Assembly: GCA_964540005.1 (NCBI GenBank)
Contig: CAZILN010000275.1
Location: forward strand, 14,666 to 78,665
Origin: CAZILN01 sp964540005
Lineage (GTDB): Bacteria > Bacteroidota > Bacteroidia > Bacteroidales > SM23-62
Reading direction: 5' to 3'
Length of the DNA stretch: 64,000 nucleotides
Numbering within the stretch: position 1 is the stretch's first letter; every line of letters begins with the position of its first letter. The notes under the pieces are model-generated. The model saw nothing but the letters and a program-made list of their open reading frames with translations. It was not told where the DNA came from and made no database searches. A program made the translations under genes and the position numbers. Below are positions 26,204 to 35,140 of the stretch, one piece after another.

Positions 26204-27070
26204 ATGACAAAGGAAACACAGACTGACAGGAAGAGGCTGCCGGAATGGTTCAGGATGGAGCGCGCCGATGGAAGAAATTATTCCAGGTTAAAGAACCTGG
26301 TAGAAAAAAACCGGCTCAATACCATTTGCAAGAGCGGCAATTGCCCGAATATAGGAGAATGCTGGAATGTCGGTACGGCCACTTTCATGATACTGGGCAA
26401 TATATGCACCCGTGCCTGTAAGTTCTGTTCGGTAACAACAGGAAAACCAATGCCGGTTGATCCCGGGGAGCCTGAACGGCTGGCTGAATCGATCAGGAAA
26501 ATGGGGGTGAGGCACTGCGTCATTACATCAGTTGACCGGGATGACCTTGAAGATGGGGGAGCCGCCTTATGGGTAGAAACCATCAGGCAGATCAGGCTGC
26601 TTAATCCCGGAGTTACCATAGAGACCCTCATTCCTGATTTCAGGGGCAGTCATGAATATATTCAGCAGGTGATTGATGCGGGTCCGCGGGTGATTTCACA
26701 CAACCTGGAGACCGTACGCAGGCTCACCCCGGGGATACGCAGCCTGAATAAATACGAGACCAGCCTGGAGGTAATCAGGTATATTGCAGGTGCAGGTAAA
26801 ATTGCCAAATCAGGGATTATGCTTGGACTGGGTGAAACAGAACAGGAGGTGCTGGAAACTATGGACGATCTCCTGGCAGCCGGATGCAAAGTCATGACCA
26901 TAGGGCAGTACCTTCAACCTACCCTCAAAAACCATCCGGTCAGGGACTACATTACTCCTGAAAAATTCCGGTATTACGGGGAAACCGGATTGAAAAAGGG
27001 ATTCAGGTTTGTGGAGAGCAGTCCACTGGTCCGATCTTCCTATCATGCAGAAAGGCACATTGATGCGTAG
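26204..27070 (+). CDS. lipA: Lipoyl synthase LipA
   Basis: 288 aa from the ATG at 26204, chosen because AGAAGGA lies 5 nt upstream; 26186 is an in-frame alternative. The radical SAM enzyme inserts two sulfurs into octanoyl groups on carrier proteins. Both clusters are visible: the auxiliary cluster CKSGNCPNIGEC (Cys42, 47, 53) and the SAM cluster CTRACKFC (Cys68, 72, 75). The C-terminal RSSYHAE provides the serine ligand of the auxiliary cluster. The partner gene lipB is about 32 kb away in this window. Confidence 0.95.
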   Translation: MTKETQTDRKRLPEWFRMERADGRNYSRLKNLVEKNRLNTICKSGNCPNIGECWNVGTATFMILGNICTRACKFCSVTTGKPMPVDPGEPERLAESIRKMGVRHCVITSVDRDDLEDGGAALWVETIRQIRLLNPGVTIETLIPDFRGSHEYIQQVIDAGPRVISHNLETVRRLTPGIRSLNKYETSLEVIRYIAGAGKIAKSGIMLGLGETEQEVLETMDDLLAAGCKVMTIGQYLQPTLKNHPVRDYITPEKFRYYGETGLKKGFRFVESSPLVRSSYHAERHIDA

Positions 27071-27128
27071 TAATATTTAAATATACCATCGTGATTAAGG
27101 AAGAATAATCTTTTTTAACCGGGGATTC

Positions 27129-28496
27129 CTATTTCGGGAAAGCCATTGTAAAAACAGTCTTTATCCTCGGTTCGCTTTCTGCAGTGAGATAGCCCCCGTG
27201 GAGATTCATGATCTGCCTCGAGAGGGACAAGCCTATACCCATTCCGTCCTGCCTGGTAGTAAAGAAAGGCAGAAAAATATCCTGGATCATTTCATGCTCT
27301 ATCCCGATCCCGTTATCCTCTACCAGAATATTCACATAATAAATTGCCTCGTTTACAGAAAGCCTGATCATAGGATCCTTGCTCTTCTGAACTGCAAATA
27401 TGCTGTTTTTTATAAGGTTGATAAGGACCTGCTCCACCAGTGAAGGATCTGCATGGATATGCAGGCTGTTGTCCGGTTTGACATTGGTGATCTGTATCCC
27501 TTTTTCTTTTAGTTCGTTCCTGAAAAGTCCGGTCATTCTACTCAGCAGTACAACAGGATTGATCATTTCTTTAACCGGCGGGGGAATTTTTGTTAGTTGC
27601 CTGTATTTTTCAACAAACTGGTATAAGTGTTCACTCCTTTCATGGACAGTTTGAATGCTGCTGTGCATATCTTCCACGTCCTGCTGGCTGAATTCGGAGG
27701 GTTTTTTTGCCTGTCCCATCTGGTTCTCCAGCAGCATAACTATGGTTTCTGTCATGGAGGTAATGGGTGTGACTGAATTCCTGATCTCGTGCCTCAGGAC
27801 CTGTATGAGTTTGTGCCAAGCTTCGATTTCTTTCTGTTCAAGCTCGCTTCGAATGTCCTGAATAGTAATGATTTTAAAACTGGACCCCATAATAACCACA
27901 GAGCTGACATTTATGGATAATTGCCTGGGTTCGGTATTGACACTTACTTCAAGTAATTTATTGCCCTTTCCTTTAATCCCATCGATTTCTGGTACAAGAT
28001 TATTATTATTTGATTGTAACTCGGACCATCGTTTCTGGTCTTTTATTCCTAACAATTCCCTGGCCGTCTGGTTGATCAGTTCGATTTCATCCTCATCTTT
28101 AATGGCAATAATCCCGGTTCTGATATGTCCGATTATCATTTGCAGGTATTTCAGTTGCGCTTCTTTCTCCAACCTGGCCCTGTCCAGATCTGAGATCACT
28201 TTATTCAGCGATCTGTAAAGATTTTTGAAGGGAGTCCCTACCGATTTTTCATCGAACTTTTCAGAAAGATCATTATAACTTATATTACTAACAAACCTTG
28301 CAATTTCCTTATTGCTCCTGTTAATGAATTTGATCAGGTCAAGTACCTGAAATATCAGAATAAGGGACAGAATGATTGGCAGGAAGAGCAGATCGCGGTT
28401 CCCTATCAAAACGTATACACTCCCTGTCAGGAATACATTAAACAGCAGTAGAATGGTCCTGATTATTAACCAGAAATAATAATATTTAGAGGCCAT
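27129..28496 (-). CDS. NtrY/NtrB-like sensor histidine kinase
   Basis: 455 aa from the ATG at 28496. Two hydrophobic N-terminal segments with almost no periplasmic loop, a HAMP-like linker, a PAS region (about 110-215), then the kinase core: H-box LRHEIRNSVTPI with His236, N-box NLIKNSIFAV, and ATP-lid glycines DNGIGIE and GMGIGLSLS. It should phosphorylate the response regulator encoded upstream; the start lies inside that gene, an 11-bp overlap on the same strand. The longer frame to 28553 is rejected because it lies wholly within the regulator gene. The signal is unknown; the lack of a periplasmic domain points to a membrane or cytosolic cue. Confidence 0.9.
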   Translation of the reverse strand: MASKYYYFWLIIRTILLLFNVFLTGSVYVLIGNRDLLFLPIILSLILIFQVLDLIKFINRSNKEIARFVSNISYNDLSEKFDEKSVGTPFKNLYRSLNKVISDLDRARLEKEAQLKYLQMIIGHIRTGIIAIKDEDEIELINQTARELLGIKDQKRWSELQSNNNNLVPEIDGIKGKGNKLLEVSVNTEPRQLSINVSSVVIMGSSFKIITIQDIRSELEQKEIEAWHKLIQVLRHEIRNSVTPITSMTETIVMLLENQMGQAKKPSEFSQQDVEDMHSSIQTVHERSEHLYQFVEKYRQLTKIPPPVKEMINPVVLLSRMTGLFRNELKEKGIQITNVKPDNSLHIHADPSLVEQVLINLIKNSIFAVQKSKDPMIRLSVNEAIYYVNILVEDNGIGIEHEMIQDIFLPFFTTRQDGMGIGLSLSRQIMNLHGGYLTAESEPRIKTVFTMAFPK

Positions 28497-29856
28497 ATTT
28501 TTTAATTCTGCGATGCAGGGCTGTCCGGGAAATCCCCAGGTCGGACGCTGCACGGGTAATGTTTCCCCGGTTCTTGTCTATTATTCTGCGAATATGCATT
28601 TTCTCCAGATCATCAAGCCGTGAATTTCCTTCTGTCTCAAGTTTTACTCCTGCTACTATGCCGGGCATTATGTCTGCATAACTTAATAGCTTGCGGTCAT
28701 TCAGTATCACGGCCCTTTCCACCGTATGCTGCAGCTCCCGTATATTACCTGGCCAATCATGTTTCTTCAGTTTTTCAATGGTTTTGGGATTGACCCTCAG
28801 TCCAGGCTTATGGTATTTTTTAATATAAAGCTCAAAAAAATGCCTGAATAACAGGGGAATATCTTCTGTTCTTTCCCTGAGTGGAGGTGCGGTTATTTCA
28901 ACAGTATTTATCCTGTACAGAAGGTCTTCACGGAATTCCAGTTTCACTGCCAGATCATGCAGTGCCCTGTTTGTGGCACAAATCAATCTGAAATCCACCG
29001 GGATTTCTTTTGATGATCCCACCCTGATCACGGTTTTGTTCTGAAGCACCGTAAGCAGCTTGGATTGTAGAGTGGGAGAAAGGTTGCCGATTTCATCAAG
29101 AAAAATGGTTCCGCCGCTGGCCAGTTCGAAGCGGCCGGGTTTGTCCTCTTTTGCATCAGTGAACGATCCTTTCATATGACCGAATAATTCACTTTCAAAC
29201 AGGTTCTCGGAAATGGATCCAAGATCCACAGATATGAAAACATCATCTTTCCTGTTGGAGAAGCTATGAATTTTCCGGGCAATCAATTCCTTTCCTGTCC
29301 CGTTTTCACCCATGATTAGAACATTGGCATCGGTCCTGGCTACTTTTTCAGCGACCAGAAGACAGTTTCTAATTCCCTGGGAACGTCCAATGATTTCCTG
29401 CTGCCTGCCGGAATCCTGAAAAAACTGCTGCTGTGTGATCCTGAGTTTGTTAACCTCCATCCTTGAATTCCTCAATTGAAGACAGGAATTTATGGTTGCC
29501 AGCAATTTTTGATTCTTCCATGGTTTTAGAACAAAATCCACTGCCCCTGCTTTGATTGCCTTTACAGCAAGGTCAACATCACCGAAGGCTGTTATCATTA
29601 CAACGATAGCCGTTTTGTCAACTTTTAATATATGATCCAGCCAGTAGATACCTTCTTCTCCGTCACGTTTTCCTTTCTGGAAATTCATATCCAGCAGGAT
29701 GAGGTCATAACTTTCCTGGCGGATCTTCTGGATCACATTCTCAGGTACCTGTTCAATATGGACCTGGGTGTAAAATCTTTTGAGTAATACAAGTGCGGAC
29801 TTGAGAACATCATAGTCATCATCTATTATGAGTATCCTCGATGATATTTTATCCAT
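28486..29856 (-). CDS. NtrC-family sigma-54-dependent response regulator
   Basis: 456 aa from the ATG at 29856, preceded by AAGGAG at 8 nt. The receiver domain has the acidic pocket IIDDD and phosphoacceptor Asp56 (LLDMNF). The AAA+ domain has Walker A GENGTGKE (about 183-190), the sigma-54 contact loop GSFTDA (about 230-235; GAFTGA in the classical form), and LFLDEIGN-like Walker B. A Fis-type helix-turn-helix ends the protein (ITRAASDLGISRTALHRR). The kinase follows with an overlap, and the divergent permease has a -24/-12 promoter, so this regulator most likely activates that permease. Confidence 0.92.
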   Translation of the reverse strand: MDKISSRILIIDDDYDVLKSALVLLKRFYTQVHIEQVPENVIQKIRQESYDLILLDMNFQKGKRDGEEGIYWLDHILKVDKTAIVVMITAFGDVDLAVKAIKAGAVDFVLKPWKNQKLLATINSCLQLRNSRMEVNKLRITQQQFFQDSGRQQEIIGRSQGIRNCLLVAEKVARTDANVLIMGENGTGKELIARKIHSFSNRKDDVFISVDLGSISENLFESELFGHMKGSFTDAKEDKPGRFELASGGTIFLDEIGNLSPTLQSKLLTVLQNKTVIRVGSSKEIPVDFRLICATNRALHDLAVKLEFREDLLYRINTVEITAPPLRERTEDIPLLFRHFFELYIKKYHKPGLRVNPKTIEKLKKHDWPGNIRELQHTVERAVILNDRKLLSYADIMPGIVAGVKLETEGNSRLDDLEKMHIRRIIDKNRGNITRAASDLGISRTALHRRIKKYGL

Positions 29857-29918
29857 AAGACTTACTCCTTCAAGTGCGTCAGATTCAATGCAAGGTAGAA
29901 AAATAGTAGCTAAATCAC

Positions 29919-29929
29919 ACACTAAGTGT
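29919..29929. promoter_or_regulatory. Palindrome ACACTAAGTGT, candidate upstream activator site
   Basis: Perfect 5-bp arms around a central A, about 80-90 bp upstream of the -24/-12 promoter at 30010, a usual distance for NtrC-type activators. It lies just upstream of the regulator start, so it could also control the regulator itself. Confidence 0.35.
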
Positions 29930-29979
29930 ATCAAAAACGCACACATCTTGCCAAAACCTTCAAGGGATAAATAGTGATA

Positions 29980-29996
29980 GCTGATTGAAAATTAGC
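29980..29996. promoter_or_regulatory. Dyad GCTGATT-GAA-AATTAGC, possible second operator
   Basis: Seven-base arms with one mismatch and a 3-bp centre, immediately upstream of the predicted sigma-54 promoter. Whether it is a binding site is inference. Confidence 0.3.
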
Positions 29997-30009
29997 GATT
30001 TAATAAGGA

Positions 30010-30025
30010 TGGCACTGGCTTTGAC
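30010..30025 (+). promoter_or_regulatory. Sigma-54 (-24/-12) promoter of the FtsX permease gene
   Basis: TGGCAC at 30010-30015, then 5 bp, then TTGAC at 30021-30025. The consensus is TGGCAC-N5-TTGCW; spacing is exact and the only deviation is A for C in the -12 GC. It lies 26 nt before the ATG at 30052 and next to a gene for an NtrC-type activator. Confidence 0.6.
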
Positions 30026-30051
30026 TATATATTACTAAATTAGTAACCATC

Positions 30052-32439
30052 ATGCTTAAACATAATTTAAGAACAGCCCTCAGGCATCTTGTCCGAAATA
30101 AAGGTTTAACGGTAATAAACATCCTGGGACTGTCAATAGGGATATGCGTGTTCATACTTATCATGCATTATGTAAGGAACGAACTGAGTTATGACAAGTT
30201 CAACAGCAAGCAGGAAACCGTCGGAAGGATAGAGTTTACCCATACAAATTCACAAAGTGCATGGACTACCTCAGCAATGGGCTATGACCTGGTTGAGACC
30301 GTTCCGGAAGCTACAGCCTTTGTCAGGGTTGCTGTATGGGGTGATATGTTCATGGAGTATGAGGAGATAAAATATAAAATTCCATCTTTTGCCTGGGCTG
30401 ACAGCAATATTTTTGATTTGTTTGATCTTGAAATGATACAGGGGGATCCATCCACTGCCCTGCGGGAACCATACCAGGTTGTTCTGACAGAAACCACTGC
30501 TAAGAGGGTATTCGGGGAGAAGGATCCTGTAGGAGAGGTATTAATATCCTCCGGTGGAAATGATATGATTATTACAGGTGTGATTAAGGATCCACCAAAT
30601 TTTCACCTGCAGTTTGATATGATTCTCTCCTTCGTAACACAGGGAGCATTGTACGGTGAAGAACATTTATATACGTATAAGACTTACCAGTATAATACAT
30701 ATGTAGAGATTGCAGAACACGCCGATCCTGATTCCGTTAATAAGAAAGTAGATGCATTTTTCCATAAAAAGTTTCTTGAATTATATGGTGACCCGGACGA
30801 GGATGAGAGTGCATGGTCTGCCTCTCTTCGGCCCTTGAAAGATATTTATTTTGCCAGGCATGTAAGGGATTCGGGAACCAGGCATGGCAACAGGCAATTT
30901 GTCTACATTTTTATAATTATAGCAGTTTTCATCATCCTGATAGCCTGTATTAATTTCGTCAATATTTCTACTGCCAGAGCCTCCCGGCGTGCGATGGAGG
31001 TTGGAATAAAAAAGGTTGCAGGATCTGACCGGAGCAGGTTGGTTATACAGTTCCTGTCCGAATCTGTACTGATCACATTTCTTGCCACCCTCCTGGGCCT
31101 GCTGATGGTGGAAGCAGTCTTTCCCGAATTTGAAAATCTCGTGGGAACAGACCTGCGGATCGCATACCTTGAAAAACCTGTTACCCTTTTACTGATTTTA
31201 TCAGGGATCATCGGCCTGGGGGTGCTGGCCGGACTCTATCCTGCTTTTTATCTGACAGTTTTTAAGCCTGTAAGTGTTTTGAAGGGTGAAATGACAAGGG
31301 GAAGATCGGCACGGACAATGCGTAAAATACTTATAATATTCCAGTTTGCAATTTCGGTGATACTGATAATAGGTACCATAATTGTATACCGGCAGCTGAA
31401 CTATCTAGGCAAAAAGGATCTGGGTTTTAAGAAAGAATTTGTCGTCACTGCCGGTTTGAACAATGAGATCCTGCAGAAGGGGGAGATTTTCAAGGAAAAC
31501 CTGCTGAACTATCCTCAGATCGAAAAGGTATCCTATTCATATACTGTTCCCGGTGCCGGGGATAATTATGAGAGCTACACTCTGGATGGGATAGATGTGA
31601 ATCCGGTGGTTTATACCGTTGATCCCGATTACATTGATCTGATGGGAATAGAACTGCTTGAAGGACGGAATTTTTCCTGGGACCTGGAGACCGATAAGCA
31701 GAGTGCCTGCCTGATCAATGAGACCCTGGCCAAAGAACTGGATATGGACAGCCTGGTCGGTAAATCCTTTGATCATCCTTCGTGGTATATCACAGCATTT
31801 CCCGTAACCAAAATAAATATAATCGGTATAGTCAAGGATTTCCATTATAAATCCTTACGACAGGTTATTGGTCCGCTTATGTTCGGATGGGGCGATGGTT
31901 GGGTTAATTTTATTAATATCAGGATAAAGCCTGACAACATTTCTGAAGCCCTGGCTGCCATTGAGAAGGAGTGGAAAGAAATCAGTCCGCAGTATCCCTT
32001 TGAGTATTCATTTATGGACGAAAATTTTGACAGGATGTACCGAACGGATCAGAAACTGGGAAAGATCTTCCGCTATTTTGCTGCCCTGGCAATCTTTATT
32101 GCCATCCTTGGATTATTCGGTCTGGCAGCATTTATTGCAGAGCAGAGGACCAAAGAAATAGGCATCCGCAAGGCGATGGGAGCTACTATCTCAGGAGTTT
32201 CAGTATTACTGGTAAAAGAATTCACATGGCTCATCCTTGCCTCAAGTGTCATCGCCTGGATACTTGCCTGGTTATGGGCAAAGAACTGGTTACAGGAATT
32301 TGCCTACCGCATGGAGCTGAACATATGGATCTTTATTGCGGCCACCCTGCTTGCCCTTGTGATAGCCTGGATAACAGTCATTTCCCAGACTATTAAGGCG
32401 GCCAATACAAACCCGGCAGATTCCCTCAGGTATGAATAG
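30052..32439 (+). CDS. Two-domain FtsX/MacB-family ABC transporter permease
   Basis: 795 aa. It starts with the family signature LRTALRHLVRNKGLTVINILGLSIGI (given here in part: residues 6-31), then a MacB-type periplasmic domain, three helices, a second membrane-periplasmic-membrane unit from about 425, and ends NPADSLRYE. This duplicated layout is common in Bacteroidota and is thought to serve efflux or envelope stress. No ATPase gene is adjacent. It is divergent from the NtrY/NtrC pair and has a sigma-54-type promoter, so induction by that system is the likely control. A damaged paralogue with the same C-terminal NPADSLRYE lies at 35987-38380. Confidence 0.88.
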   Translation: MLKHNLRTALRHLVRNKGLTVINILGLSIGICVFILIMHYVRNELSYDKFNSKQETVGRIEFTHTNSQSAWTTSAMGYDLVETVPEATAFVRVAVWGDMFMEYEEIKYKIPSFAWADSNIFDLFDLEMIQGDPSTALREPYQVVLTETTAKRVFGEKDPVGEVLISSGGNDMIITGVIKDPPNFHLQFDMILSFVTQGALYGEEHLYTYKTYQYNTYVEIAEHADPDSVNKKVDAFFHKKFLELYGDPDEDESAWSASLRPLKDIYFARHVRDSGTRHGNRQFVYIFIIIAVFIILIACINFVNISTARASRRAMEVGIKKVAGSDRSRLVIQFLSESVLITFLATLLGLLMVEAVFPEFENLVGTDLRIAYLEKPVTLLLILSGIIGLGVLAGLYPAFYLTVFKPVSVLKGEMTRGRSARTMRKILIIFQFAISVILIIGTIIVYRQLNYLGKKDLGFKKEFVVTAGLNNEILQKGEIFKENLLNYPQIEKVSYSYTVPGAGDNYESYTLDGIDVNPVVYTVDPDYIDLMGIELLEGRNFSWDLETDKQSACLINETLAKELDMDSLVGKSFDHPSWYITAFPVTKINIIGIVKDFHYKSLRQVIGPLMFGWGDGWVNFINIRIKPDNISEALAAIEKEWKEISPQYPFEYSFMDENFDRMYRTDQKLGKIFRYFAALAIFIAILGLFGLAAFIAEQRTKEIGIRKAMGATISGVSVLLVKEFTWLILASSVIAWILAWLWAKNWLQEFAYRMELNIWIFIAATLLALVIAWITVISQTIKAANTNPADSLRYE

Positions 32440-32571
32440 CTAACTATGGATCACCGGCTTGGTGCCTGCAAATACATAATACCGGCGCCTGAATTTCTCC
32501 GGAATATATTTGGCCTGCACCCCATTACCGCATTCGATCTCAAGGATAGATTTTTTCTCCAGCTGATCCAT
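32440..32571 (-). CDS. Small open reading frame, 43 aa, unknown
   Basis: ATG at 32571, TAG at 32440-32442, directly abutting the stop of the convergent permease gene. It encodes a basic peptide with protein-like composition (LEIECGNGVQAKYIPEKF, then RRRYYVFAG). The frame stays open about 50 bp upstream of the ATG without another start, so it might be the end of a lost longer gene. No family recognised. The rest of the 248-bp gap holds nothing else clear. Confidence 0.35.
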   Translation of the reverse strand: MDQLEKKSILEIECGNGVQAKYIPEKFRRRYYVFAGTKPVIHS

Positions 32572-32687
32572 ATATTTTAAACAATAATCTGTCAGGTTTT
32601 TTCCAGTTAAAAAATGTTAAACAGTGCATCCTGGCATGTTCTTTGGATCTGAACAGGTATCAAACTACGCCCTGAAATCATTAACAC

Positions 32688-34280
32688 ATGAAACGTAACA
32701 AAATCTTAAAAAAAAAATTCGGCTTGCTGATAATCCTTACTGGCCTGTTCATCCTGACGGCCAATACTGCAAACCCTGAATATATTGAAGGCCTGAATGT
32801 CGCTGAAGACAAAGATGACTCCCTGGAGGTAGCCAGCATGGAATTACTAAAGGTCTACCAATCTCTGTATAATGATACAGCTCTAATGCCCTCATCCTCA
32901 TTCAGGCCGGGACACATAGCCGAAGCGGAGCTCAGGGATTACCTTGAGAAAACCGATAATGGATATATCGTTCAGCTGCCCGGGAATACTCTTGTCCCAT
33001 CACCTGTTTACTATAAAGGGAAAATATACCTGAGCGGGGGCTTCGGGAGTAAACGCTACTATGCACTGGATGCCTGGACCGGTGAGGACCTGGAGGCATG
33101 GGACCTGGATGATGACGGACCCTCTTCCGCGGCAGTGGACCGTGATATCCTGGTATTCAACACTGAATCCTGTACAATTTTTGCTTTAGACCTGAAAACA
33201 GGTAAACAGCTCTGGTCGTGGTGGCTGGGTGATCCCCTTATGTGTATGCCGACCATAGCCAACGGGATGGTATTTACATCCTATCCGGCTTCCGGAATGA
33301 ATTCCGCTGCTCAGGAGATTCAGTCCGTGAACAAGATCGAAGGACTGAGTGTTCAAGCATCAGAAAATATACTGCTTGATCTGAGCCACATCCTGGTGGC
33401 ATTTGACCTGCGGACGGGGAAGGTCCTATGGCAGAGATGGATAAATGCTGATGTAATGTCGGCTCCTGTGGCACATAGTGATGACTTATTTGTATCATCT
33501 TTTGCGGGAACTATATATAAGTTCCGCCAGCAGACGGGTGAACTGATCTCGGTCAGCCAGGTAAGGGCCACATCTGCCCCGGTGGTAACAAAGGATGGTA
33601 TCTATGTGAGTAAGCGTGCAGACCGGACCGGAGAAGAGGCATCTGAACAACTGGCACGCCTGAGCCAGGATATCAGCAAGGGCAGCAAGATATACAATAA
33701 GAAGATCGCGGTGTACCTGGATAAAAATGTCCAGGCAGGTTCTCAACTTAAATCCCAGTCCTCGGAGATGGATGCAGGTAACGGATTCTCTGATGGGGCA
33801 CCTGCAACATCCGGATGGCAAAAGGCCAATGACATGATAGGGCAATCGAATGTATCATCCCTTCAGTCCTTTCAGGGTTCACGCAGCCTGAACTATAATA
33901 ACAGGAATTATTCCACTATGGGAAATGAGCTGATCTGCATGGACCCTGAAACCGGCAGGGAAGAATGGAAGCTCAAACTCGGAGGCGATATGACCCGTGC
34001 AGGAGGATTTATGGGTACTCCTCCGCTGGAAGTAGGGGGCAGGATCATCATTGCTACCTATTCGGGGGATGTGATTATCCTTGATCCGGAAACGGGCGAA
34101 ACAAAGAAAAAATATTCAACGGGTGATGAGATCAGGTACCAGCCGATTGTATGGGATGGCTGGATCTACGTAACAACAGCAAACAGTAAGATGCACGCAA
34201 TAAATACAGGCGATAAAAGCCTTACCGGGTGGCCCATGTGGGGAGCCGATGCGGCCCGTACCAATGCTTCCGCAGAATAG
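32688..34280 (+). CDS. Secreted PQQ-like beta-propeller repeat protein with a low-complexity insert
   Basis: 530 aa. N-terminal signal peptide (KKFGLLIILTGLFILTA). Propeller blades show the repeated pattern of a strand, then YALDAWTGEDLEAW, FALDLKTGKQLW, FDLRTGKVLWQRW, MDPETGREEWKL and LDPETGETKKK. Such propellers are structural scaffolds or enzyme domains; the residues needed for true PQQ dehydrogenases are not evident. Between blades, about residues 310-410 form a Ser/Asn/Gly/Gln-rich insert without blade motifs. It is likely periplasmic or outer-surface. A second protein of this fold lies at 39029. Confidence 0.78.
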   Translation: MKRNKILKKKFGLLIILTGLFILTANTANPEYIEGLNVAEDKDDSLEVASMELLKVYQSLYNDTALMPSSSFRPGHIAEAELRDYLEKTDNGYIVQLPGNTLVPSPVYYKGKIYLSGGFGSKRYYALDAWTGEDLEAWDLDDDGPSSAAVDRDILVFNTESCTIFALDLKTGKQLWSWWLGDPLMCMPTIANGMVFTSYPASGMNSAAQEIQSVNKIEGLSVQASENILLDLSHILVAFDLRTGKVLWQRWINADVMSAPVAHSDDLFVSSFAGTIYKFRQQTGELISVSQVRATSAPVVTKDGIYVSKRADRTGEEASEQLARLSQDISKGSKIYNKKIAVYLDKNVQAGSQLKSQSSEMDAGNGFSDGAPATSGWQKANDMIGQSNVSSLQSFQGSRSLNYNNRNYSTMGNELICMDPETGREEWKLKLGGDMTRAGGFMGTPPLEVGGRIIIATYSGDVIILDPETGETKKKYSTGDEIRYQPIVWDGWIYVTTANSKMHAINTGDKSLTGWPMWGADAARTNASAE

Positions 34281-34343
34281 GATGCCCGGATCGATGCTTC
34301 CATGCAACGAGCTGTCCCCATCCGGATAAGCAAGAGCTAACAG

Positions 34344-35057
34344 CTAATATTCATCACTCTCCAGGTCCCTGATATAATCAATTATCTCCCTGTCGGCATC
34401 TGTCAGCAGGTCATCCGAATAACCCCCGGGTTCATACCAGTCGAACAGGGAAAATAACTCCCTGAGATCCGCCGATTTGAATTCATAGCCATGCCTGGCA
34501 AAAATACAGTTCCTTAGTATCCTCAGCTGTGATTTCGGGAAATCATCCAGCATGGAGAGGCCGGAAATCTCCGAATCAATTTCTTCATAGCTGCGGTAAT
34601 CCAGCAATTCGAATTCCCCTGCTGAACTGATCTGGTAATAATCGGCGTACCATCTTTCGGTAATGCTTGGAAGGAAAGCATAGGGATCAGAATAGGAGTG
34701 AAGCTGGTCATAGTATTCATCCATCTCTTCATCAGTATATTCGCCGACAGGCAGGTAATCGCCGCAATTATGATCGTATTCATGGCCGGATACGGCAACC
34801 AGGTCATCCTCTTCAAAGCTGTATTCATGGCTGATGCCGTACTCATTGCAGGCAGCAGCATGCCCGAATTCTTCTACAAATTCAATGGCGTCTATTTTTG
34901 TCTCTTCATAATCAAAAGTGGTCATTTGAATAAGAGCCGGGTAGCTGTTATCATTGGTAATTACAAGGTAAAAATCGCTGTAATTAATTATATCCAGGGT
35001 GTCAGGGTCTGAATCGGGTTGTACCATAAGCGAAAAGAGAAGCAATATGATCTTCAT
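34344..35057 (-). CDS. Exported YARHG-domain protein
   Basis: 237 aa from the ATG at 35057 (the frame can be extended to a TTG at 35084). A short N-terminal hydrophobic stretch (IILLLFSLMV) is a likely signal peptide. The C-terminal 70 residues match the YARHG domain: LRILRNCIFARHGYEF, then a Trp-Tyr pair (FDWYEPGG) and a final helix. The domain is extracellular in many bacteria, with no known activity. The protein is very acidic, with many Asp, Glu and Tyr. It converges with the beta-propeller gene. Confidence 0.75.
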   Translation of the reverse strand: MKIILLLFSLMVQPDSDPDTLDIINYSDFYLVITNDNSYPALIQMTTFDYEETKIDAIEFVEEFGHAAACNEYGISHEYSFEEDDLVAVSGHEYDHNCGDYLPVGEYTDEEMDEYYDQLHSYSDPYAFLPSITERWYADYYQISSAGEFELLDYRSYEEIDSEISGLSMLDDFPKSQLRILRNCIFARHGYEFKSADLRELFSLFDWYEPGGYSDDLLTDADREIIDYIRDLESDEY

Positions 35058-35140
35058 GATGTTAGAGATGAATAATTGAAACAACAGGAAATATGTCTTA
35101 CCGGAGGTCTAAGTTACAGGATTTCAGGATACGAGTCAAA

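Noticed and set aside
32632..32648. Sigma-54-like TGGCATG-N4-TTGGAT ahead of the first beta-propeller gene
   Set aside because: The -12 GC is GG and the -24 element deviates too; weaker than the site at 30010 and without a nearby activator link.
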